DNA of 47,811 nucleotides from an uncultured Pseudomonadota bacterium (GCA_937996755.1 CALKUS010000098.1:1-47811); one strand, 5' to 3'. Shown: positions 1 through 8,503, counted from the first letter of the stretch. Numbers and translations: made by a program. The notes: generated by a model not told the origin, from the letters alone.

Positions 1-128
1 GATGGCGGGCGAGTTTCGCAAGACCTATGTGCAGGCCGCCGGCCGCTTCGCGCGCCTGCGGCACGCGCCGCTCGCGCAGCAGCCCCGCGACCTGCGCCAG
101 CGCTACCGCGACGTCTGGCGCGGACCGG
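1..128. other. Unassigned left edge
   Basis: Frame 2 of the plus strand (from base 2) shows near-uniform G/C third positions for about 40 codons (GEFRKTYVQAAGRF...), suggesting the 3' end of a plus-strand gene that enters from the left. No stop occurs in that frame before the convergent hydrolase gene, so the end is unresolved. It is too short to identify. Confidence 0.3.
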
Positions 129-941
129 TCAATGGCTGCCGGCACCCGCGCCTCCGAACGACTCGGCGAAGAAGTCGTGCATCAGGGCGAACGCACGTTT
201 CGCGGCGCGTTCGTTGTAGAGGCAGCCCGGCGGCGAATTCGCGTCGGGCTCGGCGAAGCAGTGCACGGCGCCGGAATGGTTCACGAACGTCCAGTCGGCG
301 CCCGCGTCCGTCATTTCCTTCTGGAAGCCCGCAATGTGCTCCGGCGAGACGTAGGTGTCGTCGGCGCCGTTCTGCACGAGCAGCTTCGCCTTCACGGCGC
401 CCTTCGTGGCCGGCATGTCGGTGTTCAGCGCGGCATGGAACGTGGCAACGGCCGCGACGTCGGCGCCCGAGCGCGCGAGCTCGAGCGCGGTGGCGCCGCC
501 GAAGCAGAAGCCGATCGCCCCCCAGTTCTTCCCGTCGAGCGGCGCCTTGCCGACCTGCGCGCGCAATTGCTTCAGCGCCTCGGCGACGCGCGCGCGCAGC
601 ACCTTGCGGTCCTTGTACATGCCGCCGGCGGCGGCACCCGCGTCCTTGTCGTTCGTCGGACGCACGTCCTTGCCATAGACGTCGGCCACGAGGATCACGT
701 AGTCGCTGCCTGCGATGGTCTTCGCCTTCGCGACGGCGGCGTCGCCCGCACCGTACCAGTTCGGAATCAGGAGAATGCCTGGCCGCAGACCGGGGGACGC
801 GGGGGTTTTGTCGGCCGAGTCGTAGACGAGCGTGGACTCGAATTCCGTGCCGTCCAGTGTGTACGCGACCTTCTGCGCGACCACCTCGGCGTGCGCGGAA
901 GCGGCGAACAGCGAAGCCATGGCGACGATCGTGCGCAGCAT
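129..941 (-). CDS. Dienelactone hydrolase family protein, exported
   Basis: A 270-residue alpha/beta hydrolase of the dienelactone hydrolase family. Residues 1-18 form a signal peptide ending ASAHA, so it should act in the periplasm. The nucleophile motif GFCFGG (about 144-149, Cys146) replaces the usual serine elbow with cysteine, as in carboxymethylenebutenolidase. An Asp lies near 194-195 (GADDTYV) and the His at about 227 (VHCF), completing a Cys-Asp-His triad. I chose the start at 941 because it precedes the signal peptide and has a GGGAG Shine-Dalgarno (SD); the frame stays open upstream but that extension is not protein-like. It is divergent from cytochrome c-prime. The natural substrate is unknown, and the family also includes esterases of broad specificity. 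Family assignment is firm; the specific reaction is not. Confidence 0.9.
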   Translation of the reverse strand: MLRTIVAMASLFAASAHAEVVAQKVAYTLDGTEFESTLVYDSADKTPASPGLRPGILLIPNWYGAGDAAVAKAKTIAGSDYVILVADVYGKDVRPTNDKDAGAAAGGMYKDRKVLRARVAEALKQLRAQVGKAPLDGKNWGAIGFCFGGATALELARSGADVAAVATFHAALNTDMPATKGAVKAKLLVQNGADDTYVSPEHIAGFQKEMTDAGADWTFVNHSGAVHCFAEPDANSPPGCLYNERAAKRAFALMHDFFAESFGGAGAGSH

Positions 942-1065
942 CGGAATCTCCCTGGGGGCTCGGCGGAACGCGGATTCTACGCCCCGTGTGGGATTTCGGG
1001 CGGTTGTGGCCCGCAACGCAATCGATAAACTGCCGTCACGCACCTGAACGCCGGAACCCGACCCG

Positions 1066-1521
1066 ATGCGCATCACCCTCGCCTTCCTCGCGGCCCTCGC
1101 CTGCGGCCCTGCCATTGCCGCGCCGCCGCCCGCGATCGAGAAGCCCGAGATGGCCATCGCCTACCGGCAGTCGGTCTACCGCATGATCCGCTGGAATTTC
1201 GCGCCGATGGGCGACATGGTGCGCGGCAAGCGCGCCTGGGACGGCGCGGCGTTCGCGCAACACGCCTCGCGCGTCGCCTGGCTCGCGCAGCAGCTCGAGG
1301 AAGGCTATCCGGTCGGCTCGGACCGCGGCGCGATCACCGACGCGAAGCCGGAAATCTGGGCGAACTGGGACGACTTCAGCAGCAAGCTCGGCAACCTGAA
1401 GCGCGAATCGCAGGCGCTCGCCGACACGGCCGCGAAGGGCGACCGCGCGGCGATGGAAGCAGGCTTCGGCAAGCTCGGCGGCACGTGCAAGGCCTGCCAC
1501 GACGAGTACAAGGCGGACTGA
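1066..1521 (+). CDS. Cytochrome c-prime
   Basis: A 151-residue periplasmic c-type cytochrome of the c-prime family. A signal peptide (about 1-19, ending AIAA) is followed by a four-helix-bundle-like sequence. The single haem-binding motif CKACH lies at the very C-terminus (141-145), which is diagnostic of class II cytochromes c. Family members bind NO or shuttle electrons. The gene ends five bases before the convergent end of the propeller gene at 1527, so no independent terminator fits between them. A cytochrome b561 gene lies 3 kb away; in related bacteria these two are often direct neighbours, so the propeller gene looks like an insertion between partners (inference). Confidence 0.93.
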   Translation: MRITLAFLAALACGPAIAAPPPAIEKPEMAIAYRQSVYRMIRWNFAPMGDMVRGKRAWDGAAFAQHASRVAWLAQQLEEGYPVGSDRGAITDAKPEIWANWDDFSSKLGNLKRESQALADTAAKGDRAAMEAGFGKLGGTCKACHDEYKAD

Positions 1522-1526
1522 GGTCC

Positions 1527-4493
1527 CTACTCGAACGAGTTGCCGAACAGCTCGAGCCGAACGCCCGTCGACGCCGCATTGTCGCCGGGGGTCGTTTCGC
1601 CCGCCGCGAACGGCAGTGCGGCGTAGGCGCGAACGGTCGCGACCAGCGCATCGCCGAGCGGCGTTCGCAGCGTGCCATGCACGGACGCCGTCGCGCCCGG
1701 CGCGAGCGACAACGCGATGCGCGCCGCTCCGGTGCCCGACGCGGGCGAGCAACCGCCGCCGCCGCTCACGCTGCAGGTCCACGCGATGGATGCGACGGCG
1801 CGTCCCGCATCGAGGTGCAATGTGATCGGCGCCGGCAACGCGTCGCCGGCGTACGTCGTGGCCACGTCGAAGTCGTAGCCGCGCATCCTGCCGTCGTCGG
1901 CGAACGCGCTCATGGCGATCGTGGTGTGCGCATCGCCCGTCGCGAACGTCGCGGGTACGTTGAAGCGGCTCATGCGCTGCGTGCGCCCGTTGTCGTTCGT
2001 GACGCCGTAGTCGTAGGCGAGGAAGTCGTCCGCATCCACCTGGCCCACGATCCAGCTCGGCGGGTAGGCGCCCACGTCGCGCGAGTGCTCGTCCGTGGCG
2101 AGCGACAACAGGTGCGACGACACGAACGCGCCCGTGGTGGCATCGACGCGATCGAGCAGCGACCCGCGCAGCCAGCGCTGGCCGCGGTCGCGCAGCCCGA
2201 CGCTGCGCACGATCGCGAGCGTGCCGTCCGGCATCACGCGCATCTGCTGCGCCAGCTCCGTGCCCGCCGCCAGTTTCGGCAGCTCGCGCGACCACGCGAG
2301 AGCACCGTCGGCCTGCGCCAGGCGCGTGATCGCGCTGGATTCGTCCCCTGCGCGCCTGCGTCGCGTCACGACGTCGACGACGTCGTTGGCGACGCGCAGG
2401 ACCGGGGTGTCCTCGCTGTACGCCGTGGACGGCGCGACGACGACGGTCCACTGCAGCGCGCCCGTGTCGCGCGCGAGGCGCTGCACGACCACCTCGGTAC
2501 GACCACCGCCCGAATTGCGCGAATGCGCGACGAACACGTCACCGCCGGCCGCCGCCTGCACGGGCACGGCGGTCGACGCACTCGCCGCGTCGTACTCATG
2601 TCGCCACAGCGTCGCACCGGTCGCCGGATCGAGCCGCTCGATGGCCGAGACGACCGGCGAGGATGCGAGCTCCTGGGCGAAGGCCATTCCGTCGCGCGCG
2701 AACGTCCACAACTGCATCTGCCCGGCAGGTCGCGAACGCGACCAGGTCGGTGCGCCGCTCGTCGCATCCAGGCCTTGCAGGATCCAGCTGGGGGACGACG
2801 CGTACGGGTTGCTGGTTCCGAACGCAACGATCGTGTCGTTGCCGACCGGCTCGGCGCCGAAGTATGCGACGGGCTGTGTCGACGACGTCGTCCAGGACGG
2901 CACGCCCGACACCTGGTCGAACCGGAAGATGCGCGAGCGGTCCGACGCTGCACCCGAGAAGAACGACGTCGTTTCGATCGTGTCGCCCGATGCGTGCTCA
3001 CGGAAGCCGACGCGCGTATTGGCGTACGGGCCTTCCTCCACGACGCGCCAGTCGATGCCGCCGGTCTCGCGGTCGATGCGCTGCATCGCGACCAGCGGCA
3101 GGCGCAACACGTTGCCGTCCAGCGAATCCACGAGCCAGCCGACGAGCATCGCGTGCGCCGCGCCGCTCATGACGGCGTAGCCGTCCATCGGCGCGAGGAT
3201 CGTCGGGCTCATGTCGCGCGACCAGATGGCGGTGCCATCCGCGGCGCGCCGCGACTGGTGCGTCGGCGTGGAGCCATTTGCCGCGACCCAGACCGAATTG
3301 CCGGGCAGGAAGTCGGCGGCGATCGAGATCGAGCCGAGGATGCCCGGCGACGGCATCGTGAAGCGATTGAGCACCGCGCCGGTATCGGGCGCGAGCAGCG
3401 ATGCAGTCGCGCCCACGACGTTGAAGTTGTTGTCGTAGTTGAGCGCGGTCGCGAGCACGCGACCGTCGTCACCCACCACGATGCGGCCAGCGACGTCGGT
3501 GGTCGTCGCCCAGCGCTGCGTGCCCGTGGCACCGTCGAGACGCCGAATCGACGCCGAAATGCCACTGGGTGCGGGCACGCTCACGAGCAGGTCGCCGTCC
3601 GCGGCGAATGCGGCGTTGCCAGGCGAGTTGGAACCGAGGGACCCGCAAGCTGCATCGAGCGGTTCCGGCAGCGCAACGCGCGTGAGCCGCAGGCCGTTCG
3701 CGAGCGAGTAGTGGGAAATCCAGCAGGATTGTCCGCCCTCGGCATTCGAGCTGGCGCCCAGCCAGTACAGCGTTGCGCCGTCGGGGCTCACGCGGAACGC
3801 TTGCGTCGCGTAGCGGATCGGGTCGCCGGCGGGCGCGAGCGACGCCCGCCAGACAAGCGCGCCATCTGCCTGCGCGAAACGCGAGACGAAGGTGTCGTAC
3901 GGCGCGTCGTTCCGGGTGTGGAACGCGAGCAGGTCGCCGTCGACCGTGCCGATATCGACCAGCGACCCCGACCGCGCACCGAGCTCGGCCAGGCCCACGG
4001 ACCATGCCACGTGCCCGTCGTCCGCGGCGATGCGGAAGACACGCGGCGCCTCGCGCGGATAGTCGATCGCATAGACACCTGCATCGTCCGCCACTCGCGG
4101 CACGAGCGTCACCTCGTACGGCGATGTGATCGTCCACTGCCGCGCGCCGTCGCTGCCGATTCGCGTGAGAAGGTCGCCGCGGTCGAACTCGTAGCCGTTG
4201 ACATATGCGGAGCCGTCCGGCGCCAGCAGCGCGGAGCCGGAGCGCTCCATCAACTGCGTCCAGCGGACGGTCCCGGTCGCCGTGTCCACGGCCACGTGCG
4301 CCGCCGCCGACTGCGTGGCGGTTCCGCTGAACAACGCGACGCCGTTGCGGATGCTGGATACGAACGTGCCGCGACCATGGGTCGTCGTATCCACGCCGAT
4401 CGGCGTGCTCCACGCGATCGCGGGATCGGGCGCGGCGCTGGCCACCGGAGCGACGGCAGCGACGACCAGCGTCGCCGCAAGGATCGGTTTCAT
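1527..4493 (-). CDS. Secreted PQQ-like beta-propeller protein
   Basis: A 988-residue exported protein. The signal peptide (1-21, ending PVASA) is followed by many degenerate repeats of the PQQ/WD40-like type, such as DTATGTVRWTQL, DGATGTQRWATT, DRETGGIDWRVV and DPATGATLWRHE. These indicate one or more eight-bladed propellers over about 30-850. The last ~110 residues form a beta-rich domain (with CSVSGGGGC) and a short tail ending LELFGNSFE. No catalytic residues are evident, so I do not call it a PQQ dehydrogenase; a structural or binding role at the cell surface is more likely. I chose 4493 for the clean signal peptide. An in-frame ATG at 4544 would add 17 residues with no SD. Convergent with cytochrome c-prime. 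Confidence 0.85.
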   Translation of the reverse strand: MKPILAATLVVAAVAPVASAAPDPAIAWSTPIGVDTTTHGRGTFVSSIRNGVALFSGTATQSAAAHVAVDTATGTVRWTQLMERSGSALLAPDGSAYVNGYEFDRGDLLTRIGSDGARQWTITSPYEVTLVPRVADDAGVYAIDYPREAPRVFRIAADDGHVAWSVGLAELGARSGSLVDIGTVDGDLLAFHTRNDAPYDTFVSRFAQADGALVWRASLAPAGDPIRYATQAFRVSPDGATLYWLGASSNAEGGQSCWISHYSLANGLRLTRVALPEPLDAACGSLGSNSPGNAAFAADGDLLVSVPAPSGISASIRRLDGATGTQRWATTTDVAGRIVVGDDGRVLATALNYDNNFNVVGATASLLAPDTGAVLNRFTMPSPGILGSISIAADFLPGNSVWVAANGSTPTHQSRRAADGTAIWSRDMSPTILAPMDGYAVMSGAAHAMLVGWLVDSLDGNVLRLPLVAMQRIDRETGGIDWRVVEEGPYANTRVGFREHASGDTIETTSFFSGAASDRSRIFRFDQVSGVPSWTTSSTQPVAYFGAEPVGNDTIVAFGTSNPYASSPSWILQGLDATSGAPTWSRSRPAGQMQLWTFARDGMAFAQELASSPVVSAIERLDPATGATLWRHEYDAASASTAVPVQAAAGGDVFVAHSRNSGGGRTEVVVQRLARDTGALQWTVVVAPSTAYSEDTPVLRVANDVVDVVTRRRRAGDESSAITRLAQADGALAWSRELPKLAAGTELAQQMRVMPDGTLAIVRSVGLRDRGQRWLRGSLLDRVDATTGAFVSSHLLSLATDEHSRDVGAYPPSWIVGQVDADDFLAYDYGVTNDNGRTQRMSRFNVPATFATGDAHTTIAMSAFADDGRMRGYDFDVATTYAGDALPAPITLHLDAGRAVASIAWTCSVSGGGGCSPASGTGAARIALSLAPGATASVHGTLRTPLGDALVATVRAYAALPFAAGETTPGDNAASTGVRLELFGNSFE

Positions 4494-4591
4494 GGCGCGC
4501 GGAGACGCTCGGCGGGGCGCGCAGGATAGCGATTGGCGGTTCATGGGGGCTGTACGCGGAAATTCGCTCCGCGACAGCTCACCGGATTCGC

Positions 4592-5263
4592 CTACCTCCC
4601 GGCGTAGGTCACGAGCGCCCACACGACCGCGGCGCAGAGGCCCGCGAGCACGACTGCCAGGCCGGTTCCGGCGAACTTCAGCTTCGGGTCCTCGCGCAGC
4701 CACGCGCGGCCGCCGAGCATCGCCGTGATGAGGTTCTCGCGCTTCACGAAGAGGTGCCAGAGCACGCCGAGCACGTGCACCGCGACGAGCGCGAGCAGCA
4801 CGTTCTTCGTCGTCTCGTGGACGTCGGTAACCGCGTCCATCGTGCCGCTGCCGAGCCAGCCGGCGAGCGGGCCGTACAGCATGTCGTCGTCGTCGCCCGA
4901 GAACAGGCCGGTGACCGCCTGCACGAGCACGCACGCGAGCAGCGCGAGCACCGACCAGCCGCCGAGTGGATTGTGGCCGGCGAGGTATTCCGGTTCGCGC
5001 TTCGTGACGTTCCGGACGTAGCCGATCACCGCGCGCGGCCCGCGCACGAAGCGCGAGAAGCGCGCCGAGTCGGAGCCGACGAAGCCCCAGAGCAGCCGGA
5101 ACAGCAGCAGAGCCAGCGTTGCGTAGCCGAACCAGAAGTGCCAGCGCATGTCCAGCCAGTGCCACTCACCGGTGCCCCACTGCAGCACGATCAACGCGAC
5201 GAGCAACCAGTGGAACAGCCGCGTCGGGAGATCCCAGAGTGCGAACCTGCGTGGCTCGTTCAT
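4592..5263 (-). CDS. Cytochrome b561 family protein
   Basis: A 223-residue integral membrane dihaem cytochrome b of the bacterial b561/Ni-Fe hydrogenase subunit type. Transmembrane (TM) segments lie at about 15-31, 43-60, 102-120, 153-170 and 190-215. Candidate haem ligands are His18, His42, His97, His149 and His163. It would pass electrons between the quinone pool and a periplasmic acceptor such as a cytochrome c. Its ATG overlaps the murD2 stop by four bases (ATGA), so it is probably translated from the murL-murD2 transcript, an unexpected partnership. Family call is confident; the electron partner is inference from the nearby cytochrome c-prime. Confidence 0.9.
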   Translation of the reverse strand: MNEPRRFALWDLPTRLFHWLLVALIVLQWGTGEWHWLDMRWHFWFGYATLALLLFRLLWGFVGSDSARFSRFVRGPRAVIGYVRNVTKREPEYLAGHNPLGGWSVLALLACVLVQAVTGLFSGDDDDMLYGPLAGWLGSGTMDAVTDVHETTKNVLLALVAVHVLGVLWHLFVKRENLITAMLGGRAWLREDPKLKFAGTGLAVVLAGLCAAVVWALVTYAGR

Positions 5264-6645
5264 GCGATGCCCAGCCCTTCGATGGTGGCGATGCGTTCAG
5301 GATCGAAGCCGGCGAGCGCGGCGAAGCGCCGGCCGCGTTCGACGTAGTCGCGGAACTCGCCGAAACTCGGCGCGCCGGGCGACAGGAGTACGACGCCGCC
5401 GGGCGGCGTGAGGCGGCGCGCGTGCACGAGCGCTTCCTCGATGCTGGATGCTTCGGCGCGCGTGAGCGCCGGCAATCGCTTCGCGAGCAATGCGGCGATG
5501 CGCGGTCCGTTCTGGCCCATCGTGACGACCGCGTTCGGCGGGCGCGCCGCGATGCCGTCCGCGAAGGCCTGCCAGTCGACGCCGCGATCGTAGCCGCCGA
5601 CGAGTACGGTCGTGCTGCGTTCGGCGTAGTGCGCGAGCGCCGCGAGCGTCGCGTGCGGCGTCGTCGCGATGCTGTCGTTCACGAACTCGAGCCCGTCGCG
5701 CACGCCGAGCGACTGCAACCGGTGCGGCAGCGGGCGGAACGTCGCGATGTGTGCGGCGAGCTGCGAGGCGTTCACGCCCGTCGCCGCCACCGCGGTGAGC
5801 GCGGCGCATGCGTTCAGCGCGTTGTGCTCGCCCGGCAGCGGGATCCGCGCGAGCGGCAGCACGGCGCGCAGGCCGAAATGGATCGCGCCGTCGCGCACGT
5901 GGTAAGCGGTGGGGTCGCCGAACCAGCGCAGGTCGGTGGGCGGGCGCAGCGGCTCGGGCAGCGGCTGCAGCGCGTTCAACACCGCGACGCGCGGGTGCCT
6001 GCCGTCGCGCCCGAACAGTGCCAGCTTGTCGGCGAAGTACGCGTCCACCGAGCCGTGCCAGTCGAGGTGCTCCGGATGCAGGTTCAGCAGCACGGCGATC
6101 TCGGGCACCGCGGCCATGTCGCGCGTCTGGAAGCTGGAAAGCTCGACGACCCACCAGTCGGGCGCGTTCGCCGGGTCGACGAGCTCGAGCAGCGGCAAAC
6201 CGATGTTGCCGGCGAGCGCGACGCGGCGGCCGCTCGCGCGCAGCAGGTGCGCGATGAGCGCCGTCGTCGTGCTCTTGCCCTTCGTGCCGGTGACGGCGAT
6301 CACGCGCGCGTCGGGACGCGCCGCGAACCAGAGCGCCGTGCCCGACGTGAAGCGCACGCCCGACGCCAGCGCTTCGGCAGCGGCGCCCTTGTACGGCGAG
6401 ACGCCCGGCGACTTGACGATGACGTCGAAGCCGCGCAACAGGCGGGCATCGGGCTCGCCGGGCGCGATCGACAGCAGCGGATCCCCCGCCGCCTCGCCCA
6501 CCAGCTTCGCGGTTTCCTCCGCCGTCGCGATGAGCGTCAACGGTTTCGCCGGGAACGCGCGGCGCAGCGCGCGATAGGCGGCGAGGCCTTCGCGGCCCGC
6601 GCCCCAGATCGCGAGCTGCGCGCCCTCAAGCTCGGGCCAGTGCAT
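5260..6645 (-). CDS. murD2: UDP-N-acetylmuramoyl-L-alanine--L-glutamate ligase (MurD2)
   Basis: A 461-residue Mur ligase. The N-terminal Rossmann segment begins WPELEGAQLAIWGAGREGL. The ATP-binding loop GTKGKSTTTALIAHL lies at about 125-140, and the central-domain motifs NIGLPLL and HPEHLDWHG and the C-terminal motifs NDSIATTPHA and GGYDRGVDW follow in Mur-ligase order. It adds L-Glu, not D-Glu, to UDP-MurNAc-L-Ala when paired with the epimerase MurL, a pathway established in Xanthomonas. The pairing with murL immediately upstream, overlapping by 20 bp, is the main reason for calling MurD2 over MurD. Cytoplasmic. Coupled by ATGA to the downstream b561 gene. Confidence 0.93.
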   Translation of the reverse strand: MHWPELEGAQLAIWGAGREGLAAYRALRRAFPAKPLTLIATAEETAKLVGEAAGDPLLSIAPGEPDARLLRGFDVIVKSPGVSPYKGAAAEALASGVRFTSGTALWFAARPDARVIAVTGTKGKSTTTALIAHLLRASGRRVALAGNIGLPLLELVDPANAPDWWVVELSSFQTRDMAAVPEIAVLLNLHPEHLDWHGSVDAYFADKLALFGRDGRHPRVAVLNALQPLPEPLRPPTDLRWFGDPTAYHVRDGAIHFGLRAVLPLARIPLPGEHNALNACAALTAVAATGVNASQLAAHIATFRPLPHRLQSLGVRDGLEFVNDSIATTPHATLAALAHYAERSTTVLVGGYDRGVDWQAFADGIAARPPNAVVTMGQNGPRIAALLAKRLPALTRAEASSIEEALVHARRLTPPGGVVLLSPGAPSFGEFRDYVERGRRFAALAGFDPERIATIEGLGIA

Positions 6646-7963
6646 CGAAGCGCGCGAGCCGGTCGGGAATGCGATGCTCGCCGGCCGGCGCGAGCAGCGG
6701 CTCGAGCGCGAGCTGCGCGGCGTCGACATGCGGCGCGATCTCCTCGCGGAAACGCGCGACGATGGCGTCCTCGCGCCACTCCGCGCGCCGCGCGAGTGCG
6801 GCCATCGCGGCGCGCGACTCGCGCGCCTCGCCCACGCATTCGAACGGCTTCTGCGCGTTCCACTCCATCAGCGCGTCGAACGCGGTGGCGAGCGACGCAT
6901 CGTCGAGCAGGTTGCGCCCGAAGATCGCGACGAGCTGCGGTTTCGGCAGGAACGGCGCGAGCGCGAGGAACACGAAGTGGCATTTCGGGCAGGCGCCGCA
7001 CCAGCGCGAGCCGGGTCGCTCCCCGAGGATCTTGAAGTTGCGGTTGCAGCTCGAGAAAACGTCGTGGTAGCGCGAGAGCCGCGCGAACAGGCGCGTGACG
7101 GCGAGCTCCGAGAGCGGCCGCAGCAACGAGAAGTACGCGAGGTCGCTCGCCACGTGCGTCCGCACGTGGTTGCCGAACGCCTGCTCGAACGCGTAGCCCT
7201 TGCTCCACTGGTGGTTCACTTCGCGGCCGTCGGCCTCGAGCGTGGGCGCGGACGCCGAACGCTCGTTGGAGAACACGACCGCGTCGTGGCCGTACAGGAT
7301 CGCCGCCACGACCAGGATCGCGGAGTTGATCGCGGTGACGGGAATGTGGCCGTTGTACGCGCCGGCGCGGTTGAGGTCGAACAGCCCGGGCGCGAGCGCG
7401 CGCCCCACGTTGAGGCGCGGGAGCGCGGTGCGCGCCGCGCAATGCGCGATCAACTCCGAGCTGCCGACCCAGCAGACAGTCACGGGCTCGTCCATTGCGC
7501 GCAGCAGCTCGACCGTCACGAGCGAATCCTTGCCGCCGCCGATCGGCACCAGGCTGCGCCGTGCGAGGCCGGCCTTCGTCGCCGCGCCGCTCGACGACGC
7601 CGCGTGCGGGAAGCGGATGCGCCCGCGCAGGTCGAGCTTGTTCTGGTACGCGAACTCGCCGAGCCCGTGCTCGTAGACCTGCTCGAGCAACAACGCGGTC
7701 GGCGCGTCGATCGGATCGCCGTCGATCGCGATGCGCTCCGGCACGCCGGCCTTGTAGTAGCTCACGCCCGCGATCAGGTGCAGCAGGCGCAGCGCCGCCT
7801 TCAGCGGCTGCAGGCGCTCGGGCGCGACGGCCGGCGCATCGGGGAACGTGATGCGCTCCACCAGCTCCACGCCATCGTCGAACGCATAGACGAGCTCGGC
7901 CACGCCGTCGGCGTAGCCCGAGCGCACGAAGCGGAACGTCGTCGATTTCTTCGGATCGATCAT
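6626..7963 (-). CDS. murL: UDP-MurNAc-L-Ala-L-Glu epimerase (MurL)
   Basis: A 445-residue protein matching MurL, which inverts the terminal L-Glu of UDP-MurNAc-L-Ala-L-Glu to D-Glu in the cytoplasm, with ATP and Mg. Visible motifs are IGGGKDSLVTVELL (an adenylation-type PP-loop, about 150-163), the asparagine-rich NGHIPVTAINS (about 218-228) and a C-terminal cysteine pair in RWCGACPKCHF. I chose ATG 7963 (IDPKKSTTFRF follows) with a GGGG SD; the 22-residue upstream extension encodes repeat sequence. It heads an operon with murD2 and cytochrome b561. Its 5' leader holds hairpins at 7992-8002, 8018-8042 and 8055-8075. Confidence 0.93.
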   Translation of the reverse strand: MIDPKKSTTFRFVRSGYADGVAELVYAFDDGVELVERITFPDAPAVAPERLQPLKAALRLLHLIAGVSYYKAGVPERIAIDGDPIDAPTALLLEQVYEHGLGEFAYQNKLDLRGRIRFPHAASSSGAATKAGLARRSLVPIGGGKDSLVTVELLRAMDEPVTVCWVGSSELIAHCAARTALPRLNVGRALAPGLFDLNRAGAYNGHIPVTAINSAILVVAAILYGHDAVVFSNERSASAPTLEADGREVNHQWSKGYAFEQAFGNHVRTHVASDLAYFSLLRPLSELAVTRLFARLSRYHDVFSSCNRNFKILGERPGSRWCGACPKCHFVFLALAPFLPKPQLVAIFGRNLLDDASLATAFDALMEWNAQKPFECVGEARESRAAMAALARRAEWREDAIVARFREEIAPHVDAAQLALEPLLAPAGEHRIPDRLARFDALARA

Positions 7964-7991
7964 CGCGTCGCCCCGGCCGAATAGCCCATCT

Positions 7992-8042
7992 CCCCACAGG
8001 GGCGAGGACAGGCGCGTAGCTGATGCCATATTGGCATCAGCT
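7992..8042. repeat. Hairpins in the murL leader
   Basis: Bases 7992-8002 are cccc-aca-gggg. Bases 8018-8042 form a perfect hairpin with 11-bp arms (agctgatgcca) and a three-base loop. Together with 8055-8075 they fill the gap between the DUF559 stop and murL. They could terminate DUF559 transcription or structure the murL leader. Confidence 0.6.
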
Positions 8043-8054
8043 GCCGGCCCGAGC

Positions 8055-8075
8055 GCCAGCGCGAGTAGCGCTGGC
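8055..8075. repeat. Hairpin downstream of DUF559
   Basis: Arms gccagcgc and gcgctggc with loop gagta. This is one of several nested dyads (outer ccggcc/ggccgg) between DUF559 and murL. Confidence 0.55.
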
Positions 8076-8089
8076 CGGAATGAAGGGTT

Positions 8090-8101
8090 GGGGTGAGGGG
8101 G
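8090..8101. repeat. Left inverted repeat framing DUF559
   Basis: The sequence ggggtgaggggg is the exact reverse complement of 8466-8477. On the gene's strand it reads as the start of a common proteobacterial intergenic repeat. A third copy lies at 20879-20890. Confidence 0.7.
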
Positions 8102-8119
8102 AAGTCTGAGCGACGACCG

Positions 8120-8464
8120 TCAAGCATCGACACGCTCCTGCAGTGCATCCCAGATGGCATTCATCACGACGTCCGTGTCGAGCAGGATGTCATTGTCCCA
8201 GAACCGCAGCACGCGAAAACCATTCGCGCGCAGGAAAGCGTCACGACTCGCGTCGCTCTCTCCGCCGTGTTGCGATCCGTCCGCTTCCACGACCAGCTTG
8301 GCATCCAGGCACACGAAGTCGACGATGTACGGGCCGACCGGATGCTGGCGCCGGAACTTGCGTCCCGGCACCTGTCCGGCGCGGAGCCGTTGCCAAAGCT
8401 TCGCCTCTGCGTCCGTCTGGCGCCGACGCAGTCCGCGCGCAAGCCCGACGTTGTCGCGTCTCAT
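8120..8464 (-). CDS. DUF559 (Vsr-like) endonuclease domain protein
   Basis: A 114-residue single-domain protein of the DUF559 family, related to very-short-patch-repair nucleases with a PD-(D/E)xK core. Visible family motifs are RRRQTDAEAKLWQRLR (14-29), PVGPYIVDFVC (42-52, Asp49), LVVEADGSQH (57-66, Glu60) and RVLRFWDNDIL (84-94). The gene sits inside a repeat frame. Its SD is the GAGGGGG of a repeat abutting the ATG, and perfect 12-bp inverted repeats (ggggtgaggggg and its complement) lie at 8090-8101 and 8466-8477. Whether it nicks DNA, and whether it acts on the repeats, is unknown. It lies between murL and lysAC on the same strand but is unrelated to either. Confidence 0.9.
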   Translation of the reverse strand: MRRDNVGLARGLRRRQTDAEAKLWQRLRAGQVPGRKFRRQHPVGPYIVDFVCLDAKLVVEADGSQHGGESDASRDAFLRANGFRVLRFWDNDILLDTDVVMNAIWDALQERVDA

Positions 8465-8465
8465 G

Positions 8466-8503
8466 CCCCCTCACCCCTGCCCCTCTCCCCAAGGGGAGAG
8501 GGG
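8466..8503. repeat. Right inverted repeat and hairpin framing DUF559
   Basis: Bases 8466-8477 are ccccctcacccc. Bases 8480-8503 form a perfect hairpin with 11-bp arms (cccctctcccc) and an AA loop. The block abuts the DUF559 ATG and supplies its SD. Confidence 0.75.

Noticed and set aside
2..1186. Long plus-strand frame of 394 codons
   Set aside because: From about base 129 it is the antisense of the dienelactone hydrolase gene, Arg/Ser-rich and without domains; only the first ~40 codons look coding.
1485..4529. 1014-codon plus-strand frame
   Set aside because: It is antisense to the PQQ-like propeller gene; high GC removes stop codons, and its Arg/His-rich translation has no motif.
1527..5165. 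1212-codon fusion of b561-like region and propeller protein
   Set aside because: The upstream part is a shadow of the b561 gene; the real propeller protein starts at its signal peptide (4493).
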